Positions 18,502-28,018 are shown, numbered from the stretch's first letter. The stretch: DNA of 64,000 nt from Azospirillum lipoferum (GCF_024170005.1 NZ_JALJXJ010000004.1:186001-250000), one strand, 5' to 3'. Notes: a model not told the origin generated them from the sequence alone. A program made the numbers and translations.

Positions 18502-19008
18502 CTATGGCAACAGGGCCGGATCCCAGTGTTCGACCGCCTTGCCGTCCCGGATGCGCCACATGTCGAACCAAGTGGTGCTGTAGTCGCCAGCCGGATGCTT
18601 GGGGTCCTTGACCTGACGGGGATAGGCCACGACGACCAGATCGCCCTCGGCCGTTACGCTGACGATCGGCGTCTTCAGCCTGGCGGGGATCGGCTGCGGC
18701 TTCACCTGACGCACCTTGGTGAAGTACTCCACCACGGCGGCCCGGCCGCTGGCTGCGTTGGGGTTGTGCTGGATGTAGCCCTCGCTGAGATAGCGGTCGG
18801 CCATCTCCCAATGCCCGGCCTCCAGCAGATCGCGGATGATGCCGTAAACCACCTGCTTGTTGGCGTTCAGCACCGGGTCGGGGCTGGTGAACAGCGCCTC
18901 GGCATCGCCGGCGGGCACGACCGCCTCCTGTGCCGTCGCCGGCTGGGCCATCACCGGCTGGACCAGAACGGCGGCCAGAGCCACCGCCACGACGAACAGT
19001 CTCTTCAT
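18502..19008 (-). CDS. Secreted SnoaL/NTF2-like protein
   Basis: The signal peptide covers residues 1-22 (VLVQPVMAQ). The mature part has the NTF2-like fold signature: LLEAGHWEMADRYLSEGYIQHNPNAASGRAAVVEYFTKV, then beta strands ending in TTWFDMWRIRDGKAVEHWDPALLP. Proteins of this type (COG4922-like) lack a firmly known substrate. It is probably periplasmic. It is 45 bases downstream of the lipoprotein gene on the same strand and may be co-transcribed with it. Confidence 0.85.
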   Translation of the reverse strand: MKRLFVVAVALAAVLVQPVMAQPATAQEAVVPAGDAEALFTSPDPVLNANKQVVYGIIRDLLEAGHWEMADRYLSEGYIQHNPNAASGRAAVVEYFTKVRQVKPQPIPARLKTPIVSVTAEGDLVVVAYPRQVKDPKHPAGDYSTTWFDMWRIRDGKAVEHWDPALLP

Positions 19009-19053
19009 CGTCTCGCTCTTCCCTTCGACAGGCCGTGGTTGCGCATCCGTCCG

Positions 19054-19710
19054 TCACGACTCCGCATGCAGGATCCGGCATTCGTCCGATGCGTTGATCG
19101 CCCAGGACGATCCCGACAGCAGCATCGTGCCGAGATCCCCCAACCCGCTGCTGCGGAAGCTGACGCGGTGGGCACGGGCCAGCGGTTCCATCTCCTCCAG
19201 ATAGCCCTTGGTCGGCACGGCGACATGGAGGCTGCCGTTGGGCAGCCCGCGGGCGCTCAAGGACAGGCGCGACCCCAGGTCCGTCGTGACGGTCAGGTCA
19301 TAGCGTTCGCCGGGCTTCACCATCGCCCCGCTGTCCGACGGGGTGAAGCTTGACAGGATGAAGCCCGATTCGGCGGCGGCGGTGCGGAAGGTCAGGCGCG
19401 GCGCGGCGTTCTGGCCGACCGAAATTCCGCGCTCGGCAACGCAGAAGCCCTTGCCGCCGGGAGGCGTATGGATGGTGACGGTCCAGCCCTTGCCGGAACT
19501 GAAGGGCCTGACCGGCCCGTCCGGCAGCCCGGCCGCGGGCGGGGCTGCGACCGGCGCCGGCGGCACGGTCTCGCAGGCGGACAGCGCCAGCGCCAGGCCG
19601 GTCAGCAGGGCCCCGGTCAGCAGGGCCGAAGGCGTCGCCGCCCGGACGGTACGGCGGTCCCGAAAGGCCGGCCGCAGTCGGACGACGGGTGCAGGTTGCT
19701 GCCGATCCAT
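19054..19710 (-). CDS. Putative lipoprotein of unknown function
   Basis: A hydrophobic N-terminal segment ends in a lipobox-like LALSAC (Cys near 46), suggesting an outer-membrane lipoprotein with a longer than usual N-terminal region. The rest (SSGKGWTVTIHTPPGGKGFCVAERG ... SSWAINASDECRILHAES) looks like a beta-rich secreted domain with two further cysteines; I do not recognise the family. I chose ATG 19710 because GGGGAGGA lies directly upstream; the longer open frame to 19866 would run into the dnaE leader and lacks a ribosome site. It is divergent from dnaE. Confidence 0.68.
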   Translation of the reverse strand: MDRQQPAPVVRLRPAFRDRRTVRAATPSALLTGALLTGLALALSACETVPPAPVAAPPAAGLPDGPVRPFSSGKGWTVTIHTPPGGKGFCVAERGISVGQNAAPRLTFRTAAAESGFILSSFTPSDSGAMVKPGERYDLTVTTDLGSRLSLSARGLPNGSLHVAVPTKGYLEEMEPLARAHRVSFRSSGLGDLGTMLLSGSSWAINASDECRILHAES

Positions 19711-19846
19711 CGCGGCGTCCTCCCCATCCCTGAACGTGATGCGGCGACTTCCATACCACGTTCGCATGCCCCCGCGCGACCGTCGCGGGAACCGTTCCGG
19801 CTGTGCTAGAACCAGGGGCCCTGTAGCAAGCAAGCCTCCGGTTGCC

Positions 19847-22800
19847 ATGCCCCACGCCGACTTCATCCACCTGCGCGTCCATTCCGCCTATTCGCTGTCG
19901 GAAGGTGCGATCAAGGTGAAGGAGCTGGTCAAGCTCTGCCTGAAACAGCAGATGCCGGCCGTCGCGGTCACCGATACCGGCAACCTGTTCGGCGCGCTGG
20001 AATTCGCGCTGGCGGCATCGGATGCCGGCGTGCAGCCGATCATCGGCACCGTGCTGGGCATCACCCGCGTCGGCCCGGCCCAGACCAAGCCCGGCCTGCC
20101 CGGCAAGGCGGCGGCCACCCCCGACCAGCTCGTCCTGCTCTGCCAGAACGAGGAGGGCTACCGGAATCTGACGGCGCTGGTGTCGAAGGCCTTCCTGGAG
20201 TCGGACCCGCTTGCCGGCCCCCAGGTGACGCTCGACGCGCTGGAAGGCCATTCGGCCGGACTGATCGCGCTGACCGGCGGTCCCGGCGGCTCGATCGGCC
20301 GGCTGCTGCACGAGGGGCAGAAGGATCTGGCGCTCGACGTTCTGGAGCGTCTGAAGCGGCTGTTCCCCGGCCGCCTCTATGTCGAATTGCAGCGGCACGA
20401 GGGCGGGCGCGGCCATTTCGCCGCGGTGGAGAACGCCATCGAGCCGGCGCTGATCGACCTCGCCTACCAGCACGAGCTGCCATTGGTCGCCACCAACGAC
20501 TGCTATTTCGCGACCGCGGACATGTACGAGGCGCACGACGCGCTGCTCTGCATCGCCGAGGGTGCCTATCTCAGCCAGGAGGACCGCCGCCGCCTGACCC
20601 CCGACCACCGGTTCAAGTCGGCGGAGGATATGCGGCTGCTGTTCGCCGATCTGCCGGAGGCATTGGACAACACGGTCGCCATCGCCCGGCGCTGCTCCTT
20701 CCTGCTGAAGCCGATCAAGCCGATCCTGCCGCCCTTCGCCTGCGAAGGCGGCCGGACCGAGGACGACGAGCTGCGCGCCCAGTCGCGCGCCGGGCTGGAG
20801 GAGCGGCTGGAGAAGGTCGTCTACACCCCGGAGATGACGCCGGAGCAGCGGGCGGAGACCCGCAAAACCTATTTCGAGCGGCTGGAGTTCGAGCTGGACG
20901 TCATCGTCAAGATGAAGTTCCCCGGCTACTTCCTGATCGTGTCGGACTTCATCAAATGGGCGAAGAACCACGACATCCCGGTCGGCCCGGGCCGCGGTTC
21001 GGGTGCCGGTTCCGTCGTCGCCTGGGCGCTGACCATCACCGACCTCGACCCGTTGCGCTTCGGCCTGCTGTTCGAACGCTTCCTGAACCCGGAACGCGTG
21101 TCGATGCCCGACTTCGACATCGACTTCTGCCAGGACCGCCGCGAAGAGGTCATCCGCTACGTCCAGAACAAGTACGGCTACGACCGCGTCGCCCAGATCA
21201 TCACCTTCGGTAAGCTCCAGGCGCGCGCCGTGCTGCGCGACGTCGGCCGCGTGTTGCAGATGCCCTACGGGCAGGTCGACAAGATCTGCAAGATGGTGCC
21301 GAACAACCCGGCCAACCCGGTGACGCTCCAGCAGGCGCTGGACAGCGAGGAGATGCTGCGGCAGGCGCGCGACGGCGACGATACCGTGCGCCACCTGATC
21401 GACATCGCGCTGAAGCTGGAGGGCCTCTACCGCCATGCCTCGACCCACGCCGCCGGCGTGGTGATCGGCGACCGGCCCTTGCAGGAACTGGTTCCGCTCT
21501 ACCGAGACCCGCGGTCGGACATGCCGGTCACCCAGTTCAACATGAAATATGTCGAACAGGCCGGTCTGGTGAAGTTCGACTTCCTGGGTCTGAAGACGCT
21601 GACCGTGCTGAAGACGGCGGTCGACCTGATCCCCGGGAAGCCGGATCTGACCACCGTCCCGCTGGACGACGAGAAGAGCTACCAGCTGCTCAGCCGTGCC
21701 GAGGCGACCGGCGTGTTCCAGCTGGAAAGCTCGGGCATGCGCGACGTCCTGCGCCGGCTGAAGCCGAACCGGCTGGAGGACATCATCGCGCTGGTGTCGC
21801 TCTACCGTCCCGGCCCGATGGACAACATCCCGAAATACATCCGGGTGAAGAACGGCGAGGAAAAAGCCGACTACATGCATGACAGCCTGGAAGGCATCCT
21901 GAAGGAGACCTTCGGGATCATGATCTACCAGGAACAGGTCATGCAGATCGCCCAGGTGCTGTCCGGCTATTCGCTGGGCGGCGCCGATCTTCTGCGCCGC
22001 GCCATGGGCAAGAAGATCAAGGAGGAGATGGACAACCAGCGCAAGATCTTCTGCGACGGCGCCGAGGCGCGCGGCGTGAAGGCCGATCTGGCCAGCATGA
22101 TCTTCGATCAGGTCATGAAGTTCGCCGGCTACGGCTTCAACAAGTCGCACGCCGCCGCCTATGCCCTGGTCGCCTACCACACGGCATACTTGAAGGCGAA
22201 CCACCCGGTGGAGTTCATGGCGGCGTCGATGACGCTCGACCTCGGCAACACCGACAAGCTGAACGTCTTCCGCCAGGAGTTGGCGCGCCTGCGCGTCAAG
22301 CTGCTGACCCCGGACATCAACAAATCCGACTCCATCTTCGGGGTGGAGCAGCTGACCGACGGGACCAAGGCGGTGCGCTACGCGCTGGCCGCCGTCAAGG
22401 GCGTCGGCCTGCCCGCCATGAAGGCGGTGGTGGAGGAGCGACGGAAGAACGGCCCGTATAAGAGCCTGTTCGACTTCGCCCGCCGGCTCGACCTGAAGAC
22501 CATCAACAAGCGCCAGCTTGAGAATCTCGCCTGTGCCGGCGCCTTCGACGGGCTGAACCCCAACCGCGCCCAGGTCCATGCCGCGCTGGAGACCATCATC
22601 CGCTACGCCCAGGCGGAGGCGGCGGAGCGCGACAGCGGCATCGGCAACCTCTTCGGAGGCGGAGGCGGCGGCCTGCCCGAACCCGAGATGCCCAAGGTCA
22701 AGGATTGGGAACCGCTGGAGAAGCTGAAGCACGAGTTCGGCGCCATCGGCTTCTACCTGTCGGCCCACCCGCTGGACGCCTATTCCGGCCCGCTCGGCCG

Positions 22801-23338
22801 CATGAAGGTGGTTCGCTCGGCCGAACTCCAGACCGCTATCGCGAAGGGCGGCTCCACCCGCTACAAGATGGCGGGCATCGTCGTGTCGAAGAAGGAGAAG
22901 ACCGCCAAGTCCGGCAACCGCTTCGCCTTCGTCGAGCTGTCGGACGCCACCGGCGGCTATGAGGTAACCCTGTTCTCCGAAGTGCTGGCCGCCAACCGCG
23001 ACCTGCTGGAACCCGGCCGTCCGGTGCTGATGACGGTGGACGCCCAGCTGAACGGCGAAGAGGTCCGGCTGACCTGCCAGGAAATCAGGCCGCTGGAAGA
23101 GGCCGTCGCCTCGGTCAGCGCCGGCCTGCGCGTCGTCCTGCGCGACCCCGGCCCGATCGAACATCTGCGCGCCACGCTCGACCGGCTGTCGCGCGGCAAG
23201 AGCCGCATCAATGTGCTGGTGGAGGTCGATCCGCTGAAGGAAATCGAGATCGAGCTGCCCGGCAGCTACACCATCACCGCGCAGAGCCGTTCCGCCCTGA
23301 AAGCGGTGCCGGGCGTGGTGGAGGTGGCCGAACTTTGA
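19847..23338 (+). CDS. dnaE: DNA polymerase III alpha subunit
   Basis: 1163 residues, close to the 1160 of E. coli DnaE. It has an N-terminal PHP domain (FIHLRVHSAYSLSEGAIKV), the polymerase core with the catalytic aspartates in MPDFDIDFCQDRR (near 422) and GPGRGSGAGSVVAW, then TFGIMIYQEQVMQIAQVLSGYSLGGADLLRRAMGKK, the helix-hairpin-helix part and a C-terminal OB fold and tau-binding region. It is the replicative polymerase. I chose ATG 19847 (MPHADFIHLR), which aligns with family N-termini; the frame is open 168 codons further upstream but that stretch reads as non-coding and overlaps the lipoprotein gene. The stop overlaps the TTG start of the next gene. Confidence 0.97.
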   Translation: MPHADFIHLRVHSAYSLSEGAIKVKELVKLCLKQQMPAVAVTDTGNLFGALEFALAASDAGVQPIIGTVLGITRVGPAQTKPGLPGKAAATPDQLVLLCQNEEGYRNLTALVSKAFLESDPLAGPQVTLDALEGHSAGLIALTGGPGGSIGRLLHEGQKDLALDVLERLKRLFPGRLYVELQRHEGGRGHFAAVENAIEPALIDLAYQHELPLVATNDCYFATADMYEAHDALLCIAEGAYLSQEDRRRLTPDHRFKSAEDMRLLFADLPEALDNTVAIARRCSFLLKPIKPILPPFACEGGRTEDDELRAQSRAGLEERLEKVVYTPEMTPEQRAETRKTYFERLEFELDVIVKMKFPGYFLIVSDFIKWAKNHDIPVGPGRGSGAGSVVAWALTITDLDPLRFGLLFERFLNPERVSMPDFDIDFCQDRREEVIRYVQNKYGYDRVAQIITFGKLQARAVLRDVGRVLQMPYGQVDKICKMVPNNPANPVTLQQALDSEEMLRQARDGDDTVRHLIDIALKLEGLYRHASTHAAGVVIGDRPLQELVPLYRDPRSDMPVTQFNMKYVEQAGLVKFDFLGLKTLTVLKTAVDLIPGKPDLTTVPLDDEKSYQLLSRAEATGVFQLESSGMRDVLRRLKPNRLEDIIALVSLYRPGPMDNIPKYIRVKNGEEKADYMHDSLEGILKETFGIMIYQEQVMQIAQVLSGYSLGGADLLRRAMGKKIKEEMDNQRKIFCDGAEARGVKADLASMIFDQVMKFAGYGFNKSHAAAYALVAYHTAYLKANHPVEFMAASMTLDLGNTDKLNVFRQELARLRVKLLTPDINKSDSIFGVEQLTDGTKAVRYALAAVKGVGLPAMKAVVEERRKNGPYKSLFDFARRLDLKTINKRQLENLACAGAFDGLNPNRAQVHAALETIIRYAQAEAAERDSGIGNLFGGGGGGLPEPEMPKVKDWEPLEKLKHEFGAIGFYLSAHPLDAYSGPLGRMKVVRSAELQTAIAKGGSTRYKMAGIVVSKKEKTAKSGNRFAFVELSDATGGYEVTLFSEVLAANRDLLEPGRPVLMTVDAQLNGEEVRLTCQEIRPLEEAVASVSAGLRVVLRDPGPIEHLRATLDRLSRGKSRINVLVEVDPLKEIEIELPGSYTITAQSRSALKAVPGVVEVAEL

Positions 23339-24222
23339 TCGAAACGGCGGCGCCCGCCTTCGGGCGCTTCATCGCCATCGACTGGTCCGGTGCCCGCGGC
23401 AAGCGCTATGCCGGCATCGCCGTGGCGGAGTGCAAGGCGGGCGATGCCGCCCCCCGACTGGTAGAAGGACCGGGGGGCTGGTGGTCACGGACGGCGGTGT
23501 TCGGGTGGCTGTGCGCGGAACTGCCCCGCGAACCGGCGCTCGTCGGCATCGACTGCGCCTTCTCCCTGCCCTTCGCGGTAGCGGCATGCGGCTTTCCTGG
23601 CCGGCAGGCGACCGCCTTCGACCTGTGGGATGCGGTCGAGGAGGTCTGCGCGGCGGAGCCCGACTTCGGCGGCGGTCCCTTCGCCAGCCATCCGCTGCAC
23701 GGGGGTGGTTTCTGGCATGGCGGACCGCAGCCGGACTGGTACCAGGATCCGCACCGCGCCACCGAATGGGCCTGCCGCGCCGACGGGCTGGGCCACCCGC
23801 AGAGCCCCTACAAGCTGATCGGCTCGCGTCAGGTTGGCAAGGGTGCGCTGGCCGGCATGCGGGTGCTGCGTGCCCTGCGGGCCGCCCTGCCCGGCCGGCT
23901 GACGGTCTGGCCCTTCGAGGAACCAGCGCCCGGCGCCAGCGTGATGGTCGAGATCTACCCCCGCCTGTTCCTGAAACACACCGGCTTCGGCCAGCGCAAG
24001 ATCCGCGACGGTGCCGAAATGGACGAGGCGCTGCGCCGGCTGGGCTCGCAGCCGCTGGAGCGGGCCGGGCCGGTCAGCGACCATGACAGCGACGCGCTGG
24101 TGTCGGCCGCCGGCCTGCGCTGGCTCGCCGGACTGCCGCAGGCCTGGGCTCCGCCGGGGTTGGACGATATTGCGCGGCGGCAGGAGGGGTGGATTTTCGG
24201 GGTGGGAATGACCGGATCATGA
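23335..24222 (+). CDS. DUF429-like predicted RNase H-fold protein
   Basis: 295 residues beginning with FIAIDWSGARGKRYAGIAVAEC and LVGIDCAFSLPFAVA. These two acidic strands are typical of the RNase H-like fold of DUF429. Later come ASVMVEIYPRLFLKHTGF and SDHDSDALVSAAGLRWLAG, the latter carrying the usual C-terminal acidic pair. Family members are predicted nucleases without proven function. The start appears to be TTG at 23335, overlapping the dnaE stop (TTGA); an in-frame ATG upstream of the fold is absent. It ends with an ATGA overlap into the DUF1624 gene, so dnaE and these two genes may form one unit. Confidence 0.78.
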   Translation: MIETAAPAFGRFIAIDWSGARGKRYAGIAVAECKAGDAAPRLVEGPGGWWSRTAVFGWLCAELPREPALVGIDCAFSLPFAVAACGFPGRQATAFDLWDAVEEVCAAEPDFGGGPFASHPLHGGGFWHGGPQPDWYQDPHRATEWACRADGLGHPQSPYKLIGSRQVGKGALAGMRVLRALRAALPGRLTVWPFEEPAPGASVMVEIYPRLFLKHTGFGQRKIRDGAEMDEALRRLGSQPLERAGPVSDHDSDALVSAAGLRWLAGLPQAWAPPGLDDIARRQEGWIFGVGMTGS

Positions 24223-25175
24223 GCGCAATCGGCATCACGCCGGCACGGGGGCTCGCACGGGCTGGCCGCCGCCCGGCGATCGACGTGGCGCGCGGGCTGG
24301 CGCTGCTGGCGATGGCGGCCTATCACGGCAGCTGGGACGCCACCTATTTCGGCCTTGCCGGCTTCGATCTGCTGGACAACCCGTTGTGGCTGGCCGCCCG
24401 CACGGTGATCCTGTCGAGCTTCCTGCTGCTGGCCGGCATCGGGCTGGTGCTGGCGACCCGCGACGGGTTGGATGGCGGACGCTTCCTGCGCCGGCTGGGA
24501 CGGGTGGCGGCGGGGGCCGCGGCGGTGTCGGCGGCCTCCTATGCCCTGTTCCCCGACAGCCCGATCTTCTTCGGCGTGCTCCACCACATCGCGGTGGCGA
24601 GCGTCATCGGCCTCGGCTTTGTCCGCCTGCCTGCCATTGTGACCCTGGCGGCGGCGGTCGCGGCGGTGCTGGTCGGGACGACGCAATCCTTCCCGCTGTT
24701 CGACAGCCCCTGGCTCCGCTGGATCGGACTGACGACTGTGGCGCCGGATTCCAACGATTTCGTCCCGCTTCTGCCCTGGATCGGCGGTGTTCTGGCCGGA
24801 ATCGGACTTGGCCGGCTGTGGCCGGGACTGGGGCAGGGCGTTGCGGTGACCGGCCACGCCGGGCGGCTGCTCGCCTTCGCCGGACGGCACAGCCTTGCCG
24901 TCTATCTGCTGCACCAGCCGCTGTTGTTCGGGATTGCCTGGGCCGTGGCGCAGCTGATGCCGGCGGAGACGCTGGCCGTGCGCAGTTTCCAGGCGTCCTG
25001 CGTGGCGAGCTGCGAGCGCGCCGGCGTGGCGAGGACCACCTGCACCGCCAACTGCGGCTGCGTTCAGTCCGAATTGGCGCGCAACGGACTATGGGAGGGT
25101 TTCGTCGCCAACCGCCTCAGCGAGCGCGATCAGCGCGGGCTGCAGGCGGCGGTCGCGGCCTGCAGCAAGCCCTGA
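24219..25175 (+). CDS. DUF1624 membrane protein (heparan-alpha-glucosaminide acetyltransferase-like)
   Basis: 318 residues with seven to eight hydrophobic segments. The N-terminal RRPAIDVARGLALLAMAAYHGSWD and FLLLAGIGLVLATRDG, FFGVLHHIAVASVIGL and LLPWIGGVLAGIGLG are signatures of DUF1624/acyltransferase-like membrane proteins. The C-terminus has an unusual cysteine cluster (CVASCERAGVARTTCTANCGC) facing the last ~60 residues, possibly periplasmic disulfides. The ATG at 24219 overlaps the preceding stop. The substrate is unknown. Confidence 0.82.
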   Translation: MSAIGITPARGLARAGRRPAIDVARGLALLAMAAYHGSWDATYFGLAGFDLLDNPLWLAARTVILSSFLLLAGIGLVLATRDGLDGGRFLRRLGRVAAGAAAVSAASYALFPDSPIFFGVLHHIAVASVIGLGFVRLPAIVTLAAAVAAVLVGTTQSFPLFDSPWLRWIGLTTVAPDSNDFVPLLPWIGGVLAGIGLGRLWPGLGQGVAVTGHAGRLLAFAGRHSLAVYLLHQPLLFGIAWAVAQLMPAETLAVRSFQASCVASCERAGVARTTCTANCGCVQSELARNGLWEGFVANRLSERDQRGLQAAVAACSKP

Positions 25176-25181
25176 CGGCGG

Positions 25182-25715
25182 TCAGACCGACTGCCGCTTT
25201 TCCAGCAGGCCGCGCAGCAGGCTGGTCAGCGTTTCGGCCAGCTTGTACTGGTCGTCGTCCGGCAGCCCGGCGATGACGCCGGCGAAGTCGTTCAGCGGGT
25301 CGTGGCGCAGCAGTTCCAGCGCCTTCGGCGTCGGGTGCAGCTGGGTGACGCGGCGGTCCTCCGGAACCGGGACACGGACCAGCAGCTCCTTGCCCACCAG
25401 CACCTCGACCATCTGCGAGGCGGCCCCGCGGGTGGTGGCGTGGAAATCGGCAAAGGCCGACACGGTGCGCTGGCTGTTGTTGGCACCGGCGAAATAGCGA
25501 AGCGCCGTCCACTGCGACGGCTTCAGCCCATGGGTGTAGCCAAGGCTGTCGGCGATGTGGGCGATCTGCAGCATCACGTCGGCAATGGCCTGCGGCGAGG
25601 CGGCACCCGCATGATCCGGTTCGGCGAAGTCCATGGCGGCTCCGATGGATCCGGCTCCGATCGACGTCCGGCCCGCAGCAACGCCGCGCACTTTTGCGAA
25701 GTCCATTTTTTCCAC
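25182..25715 (-). CDS. MarR-family transcriptional regulator
   Basis: A winged helix of MarR type: GLKPSQWTALRYFAGANNSQRTVSAFADFHATTRGAASQMVEVLVGKELLVRVPVPEDRRVTQLHPTPKA contains the recognition helix and the basic wing (EDRR). The start is uncertain: GTG 25715, ATG 25706 and ATG 25634 (MDFAEPDH) are all possible, and the two ATG sites begin with nearly the same codons (MDFA). No obvious target gene is next to it: the convergent DUF1624 gene ends 6 bases away and the divergent rimO is 310 bases off. Confidence 0.88.
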   Translation of the reverse strand: MEKMDFAKVRGVAAGRTSIGAGSIGAAMDFAEPDHAGAASPQAIADVMLQIAHIADSLGYTHGLKPSQWTALRYFAGANNSQRTVSAFADFHATTRGAASQMVEVLVGKELLVRVPVPEDRRVTQLHPTPKALELLRHDPLNDFAGVIAGLPDDDQYKLAETLTSLLRGLLEKRQSV

Positions 25716-26025
25716 TCTATAAAGTTTAGTGGCTATACGATGGGCGCATCAAAAGGCAGGCAGCTATCGCTGTAAGGCGGCAGCCACTTCGATCATGAGA
25801 TCGTCATATATAATAGCGGGATCGAACAGAAAACGGAACCTGGAACACTTCATCCTTTTGTTGCAAATTGTCGCATCGGCTTGAGCTTGGCGAAAGGATG
25901 GATAAGGATCGGAAGTCCCCGAAGCCCCGGCATTCCCAGGCGAATCCGGTATGGCCGCCATGCTTCGGTCGTTTCGTCGCCATGTTTCACTGGCGTAATC
26001 TTCGATTCGGCGGTATACGCGCGCG
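25716..26025. other. Intergenic region between marR-like gene and rimO
   Basis: 310 bases, lower in GC than its surroundings, with no gene that I can support. It should hold the divergent promoters; a TATATAAT stretch near 25810 is the most promoter-like element. An open frame on the minus strand across it (25764-26099) runs into rimO and has neither a ribosome site nor recognisable protein character. Confidence 0.45.
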
Positions 26026-27396
26026 ATGACCACATCCCCCGTTCCGAAGTCCGCATCGCCGGCCGCCGCCCAGACCATGGGCGCCCCGAAGGTCGGCATC
26101 GTCAGCCTCGGCTGCCCGAAGGCGCTCGTCGATTCAGAGCGTATCCTGACGCGCCTGCGCGCGGAGGGGTACGAGATCTCCCCCAGCTACGACGGCGCGG
26201 ACGTCGTGCTGGTCAACACCTGCGGCTTCCTCGACAGCGCCAAGAAGGAGTCGCTGGACGCCATCGGCGAAGCGATCAAGGAAAACGGGCGGGTCATCGT
26301 CACCGGCTGCATGGGCGTGGAATCGGACATGATCCGGCAAATCCACCCCGACGTGCTGGCCGTCACCGGTCCGCACCAGTATGAACAGGTGGTCAGCGCG
26401 GTGCATGACGCCGTGCCGCCGACGCACAACCCCTTCACCGACCTCGTGCCGCCGGAAGGGCTGCGGCTGACCCCGCGCCACTACGCCTACCTGAAGATTT
26501 CCGAAGGCTGCAACAACCGCTGCAGCTTCTGCATCATCCCGTCCCTGCGCGGCGATCTGGTCAGCCGGCCGATCCATTCGGTCCTGCGCGAGGCGGAGAA
26601 GCTGGCGGTCGCCGGCGTCAAGGAACTGCTGGTCATCTCGCAGGACACCAGCGCCTATGGCGTCGACGTGAAGTACAAGACGGAGCAATGGTACGACCGC
26701 GAGGTCCGCACCCGCTTCTTCGACCTGTGCAACGAGCTGGCGAACTTCGACCTGTGGGTCCGCCTGCATTACGTCTACCCCTACCCGCATGTGGACGAGG
26801 TCATCCCGCTGATGGCGGAGGGCAGGATCCTCCCCTATCTCGACATCCCGTTCCAGCATGCCTCGCCCACCGTGCTGAAGGCGATGCGCCGTCCCGCCGC
26901 CCAGGAAAAGCAGCTGGACCGCATCCGCAAATGGCGCGACGAGTGCCCGCATCTGGTGCTGCGCTCCACCTTCATCACCGGCTTCCCCGGCGAGACGGAG
27001 GAGGACTTCCAGTTCATGCTGGACTGGCTGAAGGAGGCCCAGCTCGACCGCGTCGGCTGCTTCAAGTACGAGCCGGTCGAGGGTGCGACCGCCAACGACC
27101 TGCCCGGCGCCGTCCCGGAGGAGGTCAAGCAGGAGCGCTGGGAGCGCTTCATGGAGACGCAGAAGGCGATCAGCGCCGAACGGCTCCAGCAGAAGGTCGG
27201 CTACACGCTGGGCGTGCTGATCGACGAAGTCGACGAGGACGGTGCCATCGGCCGCTCCTACGCCGACGCACCGGAGATCGACGGCAACGTCTTCCTGAAC
27301 GGCGAGACCAGCCTGAAGCCGGGCGACATGGTCGACGTCACCATCGAGCATGCCGACGAGTACGACCTGTGGGGCAGCGTCGAGCGCGACCTGTAA
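26026..27396 (+). CDS. rimO: Ribosomal protein uS12 methylthiotransferase
   Basis: 456 residues. The N-terminal UPF0004 domain carries three iron-sulfur cysteines (SLGCPK, VNTCGF, TGCMG). The radical-SAM domain has CNNRCSFC (Cys-x3-Cys-x2-Cys) followed by [13 protein letters not shown], and a TRAM domain ends the protein ([16 protein letters not shown]). RimO adds a methylthio group to the conserved aspartate of ribosomal protein S12. [10 protein letters not shown] after the cluster distinguishes RimO from MiaB. The length is slightly above the E. coli enzyme because of a 25-residue N-terminal extension; an internal start at MGAPKVG is possible. Confidence 0.95.
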   Translation: MTTSPVPKSASPAAAQTMGAPKVGIVSLGCPKALVDSERILTRLRAEGYEISPSYDGADVVLVNTCGFLDSAKKESLDAIGEAIKENGRVIVTGCMGVESDMIRQIHPDVLAVTGPHQYEQVVSAVHDAVPPTHNPFTDLVPPEGLRLTPRHYAYLKISEGCNNRCSFCIIPSLRGDLVSRPIHSVLREAEKLAVAGVKELLVISQDTSAYGVDVKYKTEQWYDREVRTRFFDLCNELANFDLWVRLHYVYPYPHVDEVIPLMAEGRILPYLDIPFQHASPTVLKAMRRPAAQEKQLDRIRKWRDECPHLVLRSTFITGFPGETEEDFQFMLDWLKEAQLDRVGCFKYEPVEGATANDLPGAVPEEVKQERWERFMETQKAISAERLQQKVGYTLGVLIDEVDEDGAIGRSYADAPEIDGNVFLNGETSLKPGDMVDVTIEHADEYDLWGSVERDL

Positions 27397-27421
27397 CCCC
27401 GCCGATCAACAGGAGAGCGCC

Positions 27422-27769
27422 ATGCCCGTCACGCCGGACGACACCAGACTGATGGACGTCCAGCAGGGCGGGCGCTGCTTCTTCTGCGACGGGCCGGTGG
27501 GAGCGAAGGCCACCTTCGACCATTTGATCCCCCAGGCCTATGGCGGGATCGACGATCCGGCCAACGTCGTGCTGGCGCACCGCCGCTGCAACCAGCGCAA
27601 GGACGACCGGCTGCCGACCCGCGAGGAACTCGACCGCTTCTTCGCCCTGCGCCGCTCCAGCCGGCTCGGCGTCTGGCCCCCCTTGCGCACCCTGCGCAAC
27701 GAGGATGGGGGGATGGACGAGGAGGAGCGGTGGATGGCCGTGGCGCAGGCAATCGCACGGCAACGGTGA
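27422..27769 (+). CDS. HNH endonuclease family protein
   Basis: 115 residues with a compact HNH motif: CFFCDG (zinc pair), TFDHLIPQAYGG and NVVLAHRRCNQRKDDRLP (second zinc cysteine and Asn). The start at 27422 has AGGAGA 7 bases upstream, in the 25-base gap after rimO, so it may be co-transcribed. Small stand-alone HNH proteins are common and mostly uncharacterised; no restriction or phage partner is near. Confidence 0.85.
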   Translation: MPVTPDDTRLMDVQQGGRCFFCDGPVGAKATFDHLIPQAYGGIDDPANVVLAHRRCNQRKDDRLPTREELDRFFALRRSSRLGVWPPLRTLRNEDGGMDEEERWMAVAQAIARQR

Positions 27770-27777
27770 CGGCGCCT

Positions 27778-27802
27778 GAAACCAAAGCGGCCTGATCCGG
27801 TT
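27778..27802 (+). promoter_or_regulatory. Weak EcfG-like promoter before a small hydrophilic protein
   Basis: GAAAC (one mismatch to GGAAC), 17 bases, then GTT. A TTATATAA box at 27816-27823 offers an alternative start signal. Either would drive the 59-residue protein at 27839. The match is much weaker than the other two EcfG-type sites in this window. Confidence 0.3.
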
Positions 27803-27838
27803 AACGGGGGACACCTTATATAAAGGGAGAACCCCCCG

Positions 27839-28018
27839 ATGCCCGGCCAGCCCCACAACCAGCAGAACAAGCAGCCCCACACCGAACAGACCGTCCGCCA
27901 CACCGACGGCGAGCAGAACACTGGCAACCACAAGAAGCCGGACGTCCCCGACGCCAAGGGCGCCGACCGCTTCGGCGGCACCCGCGCCGGTGCGGAGAAT
28001 GTCGAGCCCAAGAAGTAA
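27839..28018 (+). CDS. Small hydrophilic protein, 59 aa
   Basis: The frame reads MPGQPHNQQNKQPHTEQTVR and continues with many Asn, Gln, Lys, His and Asp residues, ending GAENVEPKK. It has no hydrophobic segment and is probably disordered. GGGAGA stands 9 bases before the ATG. Small Q/N/K-rich proteins of this type occur in alphaproteobacteria, often among stress genes; no function is known. The match to the ribosome-site spacing and a plausible promoter support it as a real gene. Confidence 0.62.
   Translation: MPGQPHNQQNKQPHTEQTVRHTDGEQNTGNHKKPDVPDAKGADRFGGTRAGAENVEPKK

Noticed and set aside
19343..19846. Extended N-terminus of DnaE (168 codons)
   Set aside because: DnaE aligns from MPHADFIHLR, and the extra stretch is antisense to the lipoprotein gene.
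19298..23164. A 1288-codon open frame on the minus strand across dnaE
   Set aside because: It is the antisense shadow of dnaE, rich in His, Gln, Arg and Leu with no known domain; high GC keeps antisense frames open.
25764..26099. Possible 111-codon gene in the gap before rimO
   Set aside because: No ribosome site or recognisable protein features, and it overlaps the rimO start; composition does not look coding.
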